Positions 20,701 through 28,175 of a stretch of 64,000 nt of DNA are shown here, in pieces; within the stretch, counting starts at the first letter, position 1, and each line of letters begins with the position of its first letter. The position numbers and the translations under genes are program-made. The notes below the pieces were generated by a model. That model did not search any database and was not told the origin of the DNA. It worked only from the letters and a program-made list of their open reading frames with translations. The stretch lies in NCBI GenBank assembly GCA_011033025.1, contig WFMF01000015.1, positions 496,001 to 560,000 on the forward strand. Reading direction: 5' to 3'. Source of the stretch: Beroe forskalii (taxonomy: Eukaryota; Ctenophora; Nuda; Beroida; Beroidae).

Positions 20701-20867
20701 ATGTTGTAGACGCTGCTAAAGCAACAGTGAAAGATGTGGCTGATGCTGCTAAGAAAACGGTCAATAACCTGGCTGATGGTGTATCGGATGTTGCTGGTGA
20801 TGTCATTGATGTTGCTAAGGAGACCGCTAAACATGTTGCCAAGGCAACGGTGGTCGGTGGTTCGTGA
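11551..20867 (+). CDS. Uncharacterised cysteine-rich protein, ten exons (605 residues visible, 5' end not found)
   Basis: Spliced model: 11551-11660, 11978-12157, 12420-12576, 13325-13481, 15713-15800, 18600-18770, 18953-19075, 19479-19593, 19910-20063, 20305-20867. All junctions are GT-AG and phases agree throughout, giving one frame to TGA 20865. Layout: a helical Cys-poor start; about 290 residues with many Cys (CTFCRSQC, SCASCEELAC, SSCAKQCAF, IPKCC); a basic Lys/Arg region; an Arg/Asn-rich tail; then 11-residue amphipathic repeats. No initiator Met or signal peptide was found, so at least one 5' exon is missing. Paired Cys suggest an extracellular or secreted role, but that is inference. 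I considered GDNF-receptor-like domains and could not support them. Confidence 0.8.
11978..12157 (+). CDS. Cysteine-rich gene, exon 2 of the visible model
   Basis: 180 bases, phase 2 to 2, acceptor cactacag, donor GTGAG|gtgagt. Encodes CESSHLVDELETTILGAAYL then AFLEHSPSMDEIYSEKKDVY and HYRKFGSQIRLVGRAAV. Predicted mostly helical, only one Cys. Confidence 0.75.
12420..12576 (+). CDS. Cysteine-rich gene, exon 3 (Cys cluster)
   Basis: 157 bases, phase 2 to 0, acceptor atccttcag, donor CAG|gtattt. Encodes NLTEDERLASCGGLEMCTFC then RSQCMADTADCSFVKSCASC and EELACVNSTHYQ: nine Cys in 52 residues, with N-glycosylation sequons NLT and NST. Confidence 0.82.
13179..13273. mobile_element. Small fold-back element with perfect 20-bp ends
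   Basis: cgcgcgcgagaaataggcgg at 13181-13200 is exactly mirrored at 13252-13271. The core contains TGACGTCA and a block shared with a second copy near 52206-52260 (gacgtcatt, tcatagc, gtgagttgatga). The intron stretch 12577-13178 before it shows no other feature. Confidence 0.7.
13325..13481 (+). CDS. Cysteine-rich gene, exon 4
   Basis: 157 bases, phase 0 to 1, acceptor atttcccag, donor GGATG|gtaaga. Encodes KMFRDTCSAPAALKPCNATV then LEACLFFPREGGRKACPALD and KALECVKAVDLD, with five regularly spaced Cys and sequon NAT. Its last ~20 bases and donor are duplicated at 13559-13585. Confidence 0.82.
13559..13579 (+). CDS. Possible 21-nt in-frame microexon duplicating the end of exon 4
   Basis: Preceded by tttatcag and followed by gtaagt. 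Entering at phase 1 it encodes VKAVDFD, almost the same as the VKAVDLD that ends the previous exon, and leaves phase 1 unchanged. It arises from a local tandem duplication; a third piece of the duplicated AT-rich flank is at about 13695-13730. Inclusion would repeat seven residues. Real usage is unknown. Confidence 0.35.
13582..15712. other. Intron 4 of the cysteine-rich gene; no gene seen
   Basis: AT-rich intron. It contains a (gtct)n microsatellite at about 14739-14764 inside a pyrimidine tract (14727-14780). A reverse-strand open stretch at 14810-15022 has no recognisable domain and is treated as repeat-derived. Confidence 0.6.
15713..15800 (+). CDS. Cysteine-rich gene, exon 5
   Basis: 88 bases, phase 1 to 2, acceptor taccgatttcag, donor TACAG|gtaaag. 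Encodes ACSFRMFRKVQIHIPLVTKF then ASCGDEFVY. It converts the phase-1 end of exon 4 into the phase 2 needed by exon 6, which is the main reason to accept it. Confidence 0.75.
15873..16901. mobile_element. Non-autonomous hAT element (1029 bp)
   Basis: Ends cagtggtgcaaatcc and its reverse complement gatttgcaccactg. 8-bp target duplication atttttcg at 15865-15872 and 16902-16909. Just inside the left end is a G-run/C-run hairpin, and the 'catcccctccaaa' sub-terminal motif recurs at both ends. A reverse-strand frame at 16278-16673 has no transposase similarity I can see. The stretch 16910-17375 after it shows nothing. Confidence 0.93.
17384..18256. mobile_element. Second hAT element of the same family (873 bp, with a nested insert)
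   Basis: Ends cagtgctgcaaatcc and gatttgcagcactg. 8-bp target duplication caactatt at 17376-17383 and 18257-18264. It shares with 15873-16901 the ends, the G/C-run hairpin and the catcccctccaa sub-terminal blocks, and carries another hAT MITE at 17890-18069. Confidence 0.93.
17890..18069. mobile_element. 180-bp hAT MITE of the CAGGCCCGTA family, nested in the previous hAT
   Basis: Ends caggcccgtaattcc and gaattacggccctg. 8-bp duplication ctgagtgg at 17882-17889 and 18070-18077. Related copies lie at 25292-25561 and 56354-56791. Confidence 0.93.
18503..18624 (+). repeat. Tandem duplication covering a splice acceptor and the start of exon 6
   Basis: The unit tgattgtctaaata ... cgttccccttcag plus exon start atatcgagttagaggacc is present at 18503-18560 and again at 18561-18624. 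The second copy is the working exon edge. Splicing to the first acceptor (exon from 18536) would keep frame for eight codons and then meet TGA at 18561. Confidence 0.85.
18600..18770 (+). CDS. Cysteine-rich gene, exon 6
   Basis: 171 bases, phase 2 to 2, acceptor ccccttcag, donor AACAG|gtttag. Encodes SYIELEDLLNPRMSSCAKQC then AFGSGLGDLGLLSYFMNTPF and KVTVGNDGKLCAAVMAN. The second of two duplicated acceptors is chosen because the first leads to a stop. Confidence 0.82.
18953..19075 (+). CDS. Cysteine-rich gene, exon 7
   Basis: 123 bases, phase 2 to 2, acceptor cttgtgtttag, donor CAGGG|gtgggt. Encodes LCLAERKCPEIFEDDSLTAI then HSQFSWIYDTVNRINYIKEQ. Confidence 0.82.
19479..19593 (+). CDS. Cysteine-rich gene, exon 8
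   Basis: 115 bases, phase 2 to 0, acceptor tctccgtcag, donor AAG|gtatct. Encodes CFIPKCCRTLLNSTDGQAAL then QNVLKDVWKDGQQYPTSK, with sequon NST and a C-x4-CC group. Confidence 0.82.
19910..20063 (+). CDS. Cysteine-rich gene, exon 9 (basic)
   Basis: 154 bases, phase 0 to 1, acceptor cttgtctcccag preceded by repeated tcctcaattccttg units, donor ACAAG|gtgggt. Encodes GDRRQYNSFGTIPVIPRPSE then MKLCLKQTERRRNVTLTVPK and GRKRQNRLRKQ. GRKR and RRR resemble basic cleavage or nuclear-targeting motifs. Confidence 0.8.
20305..20867 (+). CDS. Cysteine-rich gene, terminal exon with 11-residue repeats
   Basis: Entered at phase 1 from acceptor cctctcag; ends at TGA 20865-20867. First half is Arg/Lys/Asn-rich with repeated NNRR and ENNRR. 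Second half has two V-D-S-G-(I/L)-Y units, then 11-residue repeats AKATVKDVVDA, AKATVKDVADA, AKKTVNNLADG and a related AKETAKHVAKA. These would form amphipathic helices, similar in period to LEA group 3 or apolipoprotein-like repeats. No Cys remains in this exon, so it differs sharply from the rest of the protein. A polyadenylation-like attaaa lies near 21069. Confidence 0.8.
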
Positions 20868-21926
20868 GGAGAAGGAAGATGGTTTATGGAGCCGTCTTAG
20901 AGACTTCTGGGAAGCAATGTTCGAATGATGATGAGATTAAGATGAGGATTGGATATGATTTGTAGGAACGGACCAATGATATATGATAACTGACCTGACT
21001 CTTCTGTTTAGTCAGACTTAATTGTTCAGACTACTTGTTTTTGACACGATTGGGTTAAACCAATTTTTATTAAAAGTTTGTGTTGATAGCGATTCGTTGA
21101 AATGAATTGCGATTTATTATTTTATTTTCTTCAACGCATCTTTATTTAACTAAAATTTTACCTCTTTATTTAAATTTTATTTCACTGTAACATCAGAAGT
21201 GGTGAATTATTTTAAATATTTGATAAGATTTTTATGTTTTTATCATCATTATCAGAAGGTATTATTATCAGTACCTGCAGTATTTATATGTGAATTTTAT
21301 TTATGGAATACTAGCAGGCCCGTTGGGCCTGCATACACAGAGCTCACTCGGTGCTGCTACGCAGCACCTCATTCGCAAATTTATAGCCCCGCAACTCAAA
21401 TCAACTAAATTATTTTTACCGCATCAAAAAATTCCAATTAAACTAAAAGTTATGAAGCTTGGTAACCAAAATAGCATGAAAGTATGAAACCGTTATGAAC
21501 GCGCGCACACGTGCAGAATATCTGTATCCATAGCAACGGCGCGGCTTAGCCCAGCTGAGCTTTACTTTCTCTTAATATTGTCTTGGTTTTGCCTTCCTTT
21601 CGCTTGATATTGTCTATAGTTGGCGCAGAAAGTTAGTAGCAGCGTGCTGTGATTGGCCAGAAAATTTCGACTAATCACGACCCTTTCTTTTAACACGTGA
21701 CGAGCTAATGGTAATTGATACCGTAATGGGGCCGCGCGCGCAATCTTAATCTTGTTCCGTCGTAACATTACCCTTTTTACTTGTTTGTTCAGTACTGATA
21801 CAGTGTTCTAGGCGCTTGTACACAGTCAGTGTACAATGGTGTAGAACTATCAAATACGCATCACAGTGAACGTTCTCCCAATCTATAAAGAAAACAAAAT
21901 CTATGAAATTGGCAAAATTCTGAGAG
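20868..21926. other. 3' flank of the cysteine-rich gene; no gene seen
   Basis: AT-rich probable 3' UTR to about 21100, then flank. A 19-bp palindrome gcaggcccgttgggcctgc is at about 21315. 21500-21850 is GC-richer with ordinary sequence and no supported coding frame. Confidence 0.5.
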
Positions 21927-22005
21927 TCATTTATGTACTAGGTATGTAGCATTATTTCTCAAAATGTGTAGCAAAAAAGGAGACGGTAAATGACGACACT
22001 TTTCG

Positions 22006-23230
22006 ATGATTGTTGGACGGGAAGAGCTGGTAATTTTAGATGGTTGTAAGAATTTAGGAATGGAAAAATGTCGCAATGTTGGGTCGTTGTCGGAATGGGA
22101 ATAACTGGCAATGTTCGATGATTGTAGGAATGGGAAAAACTGGCAATGCTCGATGGTTTTGGGGATAAGAAGAGCCGGCAATGTTCGATGGTTGCAGGGA
22201 ATGGAAAAATGTCGCAATGTTGGGTCGTTGTAGGAATGGGAATAACTGGCAATGTTCGATGATTGTAGGAATGGGAAAAACTGGCAATGCTCGATGGTTT
22301 TGGGGATAAGAAGAGCCGGCAATGTTCGATGGTTGCAGGGAATGGAAAAATGTCGCAATGTTGGGTCGTTGTAGGAATGGGAATAACTGGCAATGTTCGA
22401 TGATTGTAGGAATGGGAAAAACTGGCAATGCTCGATGGTTTTGGGGATAAGAAAAGCCGGCAATATTCGATGGTTGCAGGGAATGGAAAAATGTCGCAAT
22501 GTTGGGTCGTTGTAGGAATGGGAAAAACTGGCAATGCTCGATGGTTTTAGGGATAAGAAGAGCCGGCGATGTTTGATGGTTGCAGGGAATGGAAAAATGT
22601 CGCAATGTTGGGTCGTTGTAGGAATGGGAATAACTGGCAATGTTCGATGATTGTAGGAATGGGGAAAAAACTGACAATGCTCGATGGTTTTGGGGATAAG
22701 AAGAGCCGGCAATGTTCGATGGTTGCAGAAATGGAAAAATGCAATGGATCGTTGTAGGAATGGGAATAACTGGCAATGTTCGATGATTATGGAAATGGGA
22801 AAAACTGGCAATGCTCTGATGGTTTGGGGATGAAGAAAAACTGTTCAATGTTCAGGGAATGGAAAAATGTCGCAATGTTGGGTCTGTAGGAATGGGAATA
22901 ACTGGCAATGTTCGATGATTGTAGGGAAAAACTGGCAATGCTCGATGGTTTTGGGGATAAGAGCCGGCAATGTTCGATGGTTTGCAGGGACTGAAAAGGC
23001 AGCAATGTTCGTAATTAAGGGACGAGAAAAACAGGCAATTTTCATGATTGTAGGAATGGGAAAAAACTGGCAATTTTCGGTGGTTTTAGGGATGGGATGA
23101 GCCTACAATGTTCGTTGGTTTTGGGGATGGGAAGACTGGCAGTTCAATGCACAATGTTCCAGCTCGATGGTTTTGGAATGGGAAGAGCCGGCAGTGTTTA
23201 GTGTTTTTTTTCGACAGAGAACCATCAATG
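22006..23230. repeat. Higher-order minisatellite: ~35-bp monomers in a ~140-bp unit
   Basis: Four related ~35-bp monomers repeat in fixed order: ggaatgggaaaaactggcaa..., gataagaagagccggcaatg..., gaatggaaaaatgtcgcaat..., ggaatgggaataactggcaa.... The 140-bp set is nearly perfect from 22090 to 22720 and decays towards 23230 with deletions. Long reverse-strand open frames here result from the absence of stops in the unit in all three frames and are not genes. Confidence 0.92.
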
Positions 23231-23857
23231 ATCGATGGTTTAAAAAAGTATGACTGCACCATTGACCATATCACATAACTATCACCGATAAACAATTACC
23301 TATCAGGGAGAGTCAAAACAAAAGTGATAGGTAAAGGTATGTGATCGTGTCTTTATTAATGAGTGTATGATAGAATACATATCCAGGGAGAAATGCTAGT
23401 GTTACTGCTACAACAAGATATGAGAAATATAACCCTATCACCTCGGTCGGCAGCAGCCAATCAGATATCATTATCTGTTAATTTCAAGCCATCAACCAAT
23501 GAAAAGGACAAAGGTGACTTTGTAATGCTGAAAAGGGGCGGGGCCAAGTCCAATTATGTCCAAGGTTAACCTGATTTTTAGGAATTGGACAAAAAATCAT
23601 TGGACAAAATTGGACAAAATTAGACAAAATTGGACAAAATTCGGGAAACTAAATTTCACTCACTTGTGGTGTTATGAATTCTACAAAGTCCACAAATGAA
23701 TTTTTACTATAGCTCTATATCACAATAAAGGGTGGTCTTGTCAGATTTGAGGGACAAAACGGAAACGGAAACGTGCGTATTTTGGCACACTGGAAGAACG
23801 CCAACTGGCAAAAACTAGAATAATGGAAAGATGGAAATGGAAATGATTGCTGGATTA
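23231..23857. other. Non-coding; short tandem ttggacaaaa tract
   Basis: No gene. 23583-23640 has five or six diverged copies of an ~11-bp ttggacaaaa unit. Confidence 0.6.
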
Positions 23858-25182
23858 TAGTGTGTCCCATTTAAGTTCGTAAATTTTAGATACACTCTGC
23901 ATCTACTGCAATGGAGATAAAACCCTAAATGGTTTTGTAGATTGGAGTAAATAGATAAACATTTAGGCATATCTTGGCCTAATTTGGTTTTCAGAAGTTT
24001 GAGTCCATATTTCTTCACGTTGACTGGAAGTGTGAAAAATACATGTTATTGAAACGTGCATTTGAGGTCATCACTTTGAAAGATTCAATGGTCGTCCAGG
24101 AAGCAACCTGGATACCACACCAAAATTTTACCTATCCTTGGTACTCTCCAGTGTATCAACGAAATATTCTGTGACCATGGAACTGCTCATGATGGCGGAG
24201 ACGACGGGAATCATCGATCAAAGAAGCTGAGGTGAAAAGTGTGCAAACCTCGTTTCAAATAACCCAGCTCCCGTAACTTCAATAAACATCAACCAAACAT
24301 CATTTATTGGAGCTGAAAATTTCTACAATTGTTCGTCTGAGAATACTGATGGAAGCCCATGAGGCAAAATTTCAATTCTGATTGAAAGACAAGCAGAGGA
24401 AGGCCTAGTTCGCAGCCTGTAGGGGCGTGCTTAGAGAATAGCGCATATTACCTTAAGTTTGTTTCCCGGCAAGTCATGGTTCTACAGTCATGTGATATCC
24501 CAGAATTGGCATCAATATTTTTGGACGTTTAACAGGGACACTGTTCAGCCTCTTGGAAGTCGGTTAACACCTATTGAAGTCATAGTTTGAGGCGCTTTTA
24601 GCCCAAAAATCTTCATTTTCCTTAATTATTCCACGAAAATGGCTCCCACAACAAAGTTAACGGGCATATTCACTATGATTTTCTGTCGTGATTTTTGCGT
24701 CAGCTGATGTATAAACACATGCTGAAGTCGTCATGATTCATACAAGTTAGTAAAACACCTCAAATGGCTCTCAAAAATCGAGCCATTATTGACATGCATT
24801 TTCGAAGGAGAGCAGTAAGGAAACACATCTTCGTGTCATGGCCTCACTACTCCCAAGATTTGACTCCCGTTGATTTCTGGCTATGGCTGACACTCAAAAG
24901 AAACATCTTCAATGGAAAACAATAGCCGTTTACCTCTATGACTCTCCTGAAACGAGCTGTAATGTGGGGATTCAAGAAACTACAAAGGGGTTATTTTGCT
25001 CATTTGAGGCCTTAAGTTGAGAGGCGATAGACAAGTTGTGACGATAACAACGGTTATAGAAGTAAATTTACCATAAATGTTCATCATTTTGCTCTGAAAT
25101 GATGTGTGAAATTTGTCCATAAGTCAATTTTTAAGAATGAAAATGTAACCTTAAAATTTACGAACTTAAACGGGACATAGTA
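23858..25182 (+). pseudogene. Dead Tc1/mariner-type transposon (about 1.3 kb)
   Basis: Inverted ends tagtgtgtcccatttaagtt and its relative at the right (complement tactatgtcccgtttaagtt), about 34 bp, flanked by TA. On the plus strand, about 24838-24920 reads WPHYSQDLTPVDFWLWLTLK and then RNIFNGKQ, matching the block with the second catalytic Asp (W-P-x-x-S-x-D-L-T-P-x-D-F) of mariner-like DDE transposases. Frames upstream and downstream are broken by stops and shifts, so no functional transposase remains. Confidence 0.85.
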
Positions 25183-25291
25183 TACATTAAATTACGGTAT
25201 GGCGAGTGATGTATCAATGACACCATTCAGACGACAGACGTACCACTGACACTAGAATGGGCAGTGAGATGAAGTCATGCGTTATTCAGGC

Positions 25292-25561
25292 CAGGCCCGT
25301 AAAGCCGTAACCAGGGGGAGGGGGGCTGCCCCCCCCCTCGGAAAAATGGGAACCTCCCAAAATTTTGCTCTAATTTTAACGGATATCGTAATATTCGTGC
25401 TGGGATGTGTAAAGAATGCGTGAATGATAAACTTTATGAATCTCGACATCAAAAAAACAGTCTGGAACACCCAATTTTTCAAAAAAATCCGGGGACTGCC
25501 GTAGCTTTCTCACTGTGAAAGGTCCCTACCCGGAAAAAAAATCATCAAGGCTATGGGCCTG
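25292..25561. mobile_element. 270-bp hAT MITE of the CAGGCCCGTA family
   Basis: Ends caggcccgtaaagcc and ggctatgggcctg. 8-bp duplication attcaggc at 25284-25291 and 25562-25569. Has a G-run/C-run stem (gggggctgcccccc) near the left end as in the 56-kb copy. Confidence 0.92.
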
Positions 25562-25739
25562 ATTCAGGCTAAGGGTCACCAGAGGGTAATACAAGGGTTG
25601 TCCAATCTAAGATGTCTTGGTACACTGGTATACGTTTATATCACTACTAGAGTCTTCAGTGTTTAGGTCAATTATAAAGAATAAGCGGTTTGAAAGGGAG
25701 CCTTGGTGATAAACCGTCTATTCCTGGCATTATACAAAC

Positions 25740-25932
25740 CTGTTAGTTTTCTTGTTCCTGTACCGGGTAATGTCAGGTGAGTTACACCGGGCTCTGACTT
25801 CTGATCCCCCTCTGACATCTGATCCCAGTCCCTCTTCAGAGCAGCTGGTGTCACATGATCTCTGCAGGGACTTCAGCTCGTCACTGGAGCTGCTGCTCTC
25901 GTAGGTTACCTTTACTCGTGCGTTCTGCTGCC
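25740..25932 (-). CDS. Exon following the IPT/TIG-like exon (Ser-rich segment)
   Basis: Acceptor ctggaggtatag, donor AACAG|gtttgt, phase 1 in and 2 out. Joined to the exon at 26174-26372 it reads ...VVTKSG then GQQNARVKVTYESSSSSDEL and KSLQRSCDTSCSEEGLGSDV, a plausible last IPT strand (ARVKVTY) followed by a Ser-rich linker. Other acceptors in this spot lead to a stop, which supports the choice. The next downstream exon was not found. Confidence 0.6.
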
Positions 25933-26173
25933 CTATACCTCCAGAAAGGGGGGATGAGTCAAATGTCTAAGTGCTGGGCCATGTATCCACTTCTTATTTC
26001 AGTCATTGGAGAGGAAAAGCAGTAGAATGAAGATGCTAACATTCTTTTCTCATGAGTTGAAGCTCTTCTTCATGCACGTATAGTTCATTGAAAACAAATC
26101 ATTAAATTAAAATGGTCCATGTTAGCTGAAAAACCTTCTTGGGAAGTGCCCGTACTGGGTACTAAATACTCAC

Positions 26174-26372
26174 CAGACTTGGTAACCACAGCAACGGGTG
26201 AGAGAGCTGTCCCCCGAGGCACCCGGACTAGGAGCTTCTCAGAAGAGCAATGCTGGATATGCTCCGTACAATCCACACCACCAACAGCCACAGACAGGAT
26301 GTCTGACCGACATGTTCCCAGGTTACGCCCTTGAACCAGGACAAGCAGCATTTTCTTGGGGGTGTAGTCAGT
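26174..26372 (-). CDS. IPT/TIG-like domain exon
   Basis: Acceptor ccctcctcag, donor AAGTCTG|gtgagt, phase 0 in and 1 out. Encodes KKMLLVLVQGRNLGTCRSDI then LSVAVGGVDCTEHIQHCSSE and KLLVRVPRGTALSPVAVVTK. The pattern 'V-x-G-x-N-L-G ... V-x-V-x-G-V-x-C ... V-R-V-P ... V-V-T-x-S-G' fits an IPT/TIG immunoglobulin-like fold, with some likeness to the one in exocyst Sec5. The parent gene is unknown. It may belong to the same gene as the C2 exons at 28.2-29.7 kb, since the phases allow it. Confidence 0.68.
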
Positions 26373-26621
26373 CTGAGGAGGGGAGGGGGTCAGGATAATC
26401 TGCCAGGGAGACCAAAGAGAGGGGACTAATCAGAGAGAAATGTTTTTTTGCTTAAAATAGCGACGTTTTTTGGAACCACCTAGAATTATGATATTTTATG
26501 AGTAAGGTGCATTCGTAAAATCTATCCGATAGTGATCATTAAGTGTATTTCTGAAAAGCCCCAAAAGATTAAAGTAAAACGGTACAAAGGAAGATCAAAA
26601 GAGAAGCTTAGTACTTAAGTA

Positions 26622-27533
26622 CAAGGTGTACCACGAAAAAGGTTACAAAAGTAAACGTTGATAAATCAGCTTCTGTTTGGAGTTCCTGGATGAAATTTTG
26701 GGAAGTCATAGATATAAGCTGAAAGTTTTTGCGCAAAAAATTTGAAGTGTCTAGCTCAAAAGATGTCCGAGTTATCAACAAAAAACCGGTTTTTTGACCA
26801 TATCTCCGCTGCTGGGACTCAAAAATGTTAGCTACGTCTTGGACATATTGGTCAAATATTGCCCGTAATATCCTGAAAGTTTCATCAAGATTGCTCAAAA
26901 AACCTCGGAGATATGCGCATTTTTATATCCTAAAAAAGTGTACATAAAGCACAATTAAAGGGTACATTATCAAGCTTGCATAGTTTTACATGTCCAAATA
27001 TGGAGATAAGCACCGTGTTTGTTTACATTTCATGTCTAAAAGCTTGCGTATACACACTATTTTGTGTTACAAAAACGCGCATATCTCCGACGTTTTTTGA
27101 AGAATTCTGATGAAACTTTCAGGATATCACGGGCAATATTTTATCAATATGTCCAAGGAGTAGCTAACATTTTTGAGTTCCAGGAGCGGAGATACGGACA
27201 AAAAACGGTTTTTCGTTGATAACTCAAACATTTTTTGAGGTAGACACTCCAAATTTTCGATGCAAAAATTTATGACCCATACCTATGGTGTCCCAAAATT
27301 TCATCTTTAAACTCTAAACAGAAGCTAAGTAATTGACTCTCAGAAACTGAAAAATGGCCAAAAAACAGGGTTTTTGTTGATAACTCAGGCATTTTTTGAG
27401 CTAAACACTTCAAATTTTTTGCGCAAAAACTTTCAGCCTATATCTATGACTTCCCAAAATTTCATCCAGAAACTCCAAACAAAAGCCGAGTAATAAACGT
27501 TTACTTTTGTAACGTTTTTCGTGGTACACCCGG
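26622..27533. mobile_element. TA-flanked fold-back element (912 bp)
   Basis: TA duplication at 26620-26621 and 27534-27535. Ends share GGGTGTACCACG and acgttacaaaagtaaacg, and long imperfect inverted arms of ~300 bp follow (for example cgcatatctccg, aaactttcaggatat, gttgataactc). Blocks recur three times internally. No transposase. Tc1/mariner superfamily is inferred from TA and the 'ggtgtaccac' end. Confidence 0.82.
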
Positions 27534-27670
27534 TAGTATAGGGCAACGTCAAAAAAATTAGGGACATGGTGGGCAAAAAGCAGGGTAGGTAAGCAGCTAT
27601 GGATCTAGCAAATAGGATCCATCCTAATTGTAGTACAAATATACAGCAATTATCTCGTTAACAGTCTTAA

Positions 27671-27933
27671 GGCACCCGTAACGTTCGTCGGTCGATCGAA
27701 TGGATTTGGTCGATCGATCAATTTCCTTGGAAGAAATGATGTTTTTACTGGTCCCTAAATGTTTTTTAATGACTTGAATCGTTTTTTAATGACTTCAATC
27801 GTGTTTAAATGAGCAATATCTAGTTGTTTCCCTACTAGTTCAAAGATTTTCTATTTAAAACACATCAGTCGATCAAATGAAGTAGATCGATCGACCAATT
27901 CCATTCGATCGACCGACGAACGTTACGGGCACC
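27671..27933. mobile_element. Harbinger-like MITE (263 bp)
   Basis: 3-bp duplication TAA at 27668-27670 and 27934-27936. Inverted ends ggcacccgtaacgttcgtcg and its complement, followed by stacked cgatcgatc blocks. Related ends occur at 37529-37691. Confidence 0.8.
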
Positions 27934-28175
27934 TAATGATTGGCTGAGTGTTTTCCCTCAGCACAACTTAGAAGCTTCATTTATATAAACTCGAGAAAAT
28001 ATATACATTGTAACTGTGCTGTAAACATTTTATTCAATTCAATTCAATTCAATCTTGCATTCTCACATTTTTGTTAGTATCCTCTGACTTTTCACAAGAC
28101 CGGGGCTTGGGACAGTTAACATACTGGTGTCTAGAGAGGCCTGCCTTGCTGTGCCGTGTTCGTTCATTAACGTAG

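Noticed and set aside
11551-20867. GDNF receptor alpha or other named Cys-rich family
   Set aside because: Cys spacing does not match a family pattern I can verify; the helical start and 11-mer tail do not fit.
21927-22848. Reverse-strand open frames of 190-294 codons
   Set aside because: They lie wholly in the 35/140-bp minisatellite, are open in three frames at once and consist of repeated peptides, so they reflect repeat composition.
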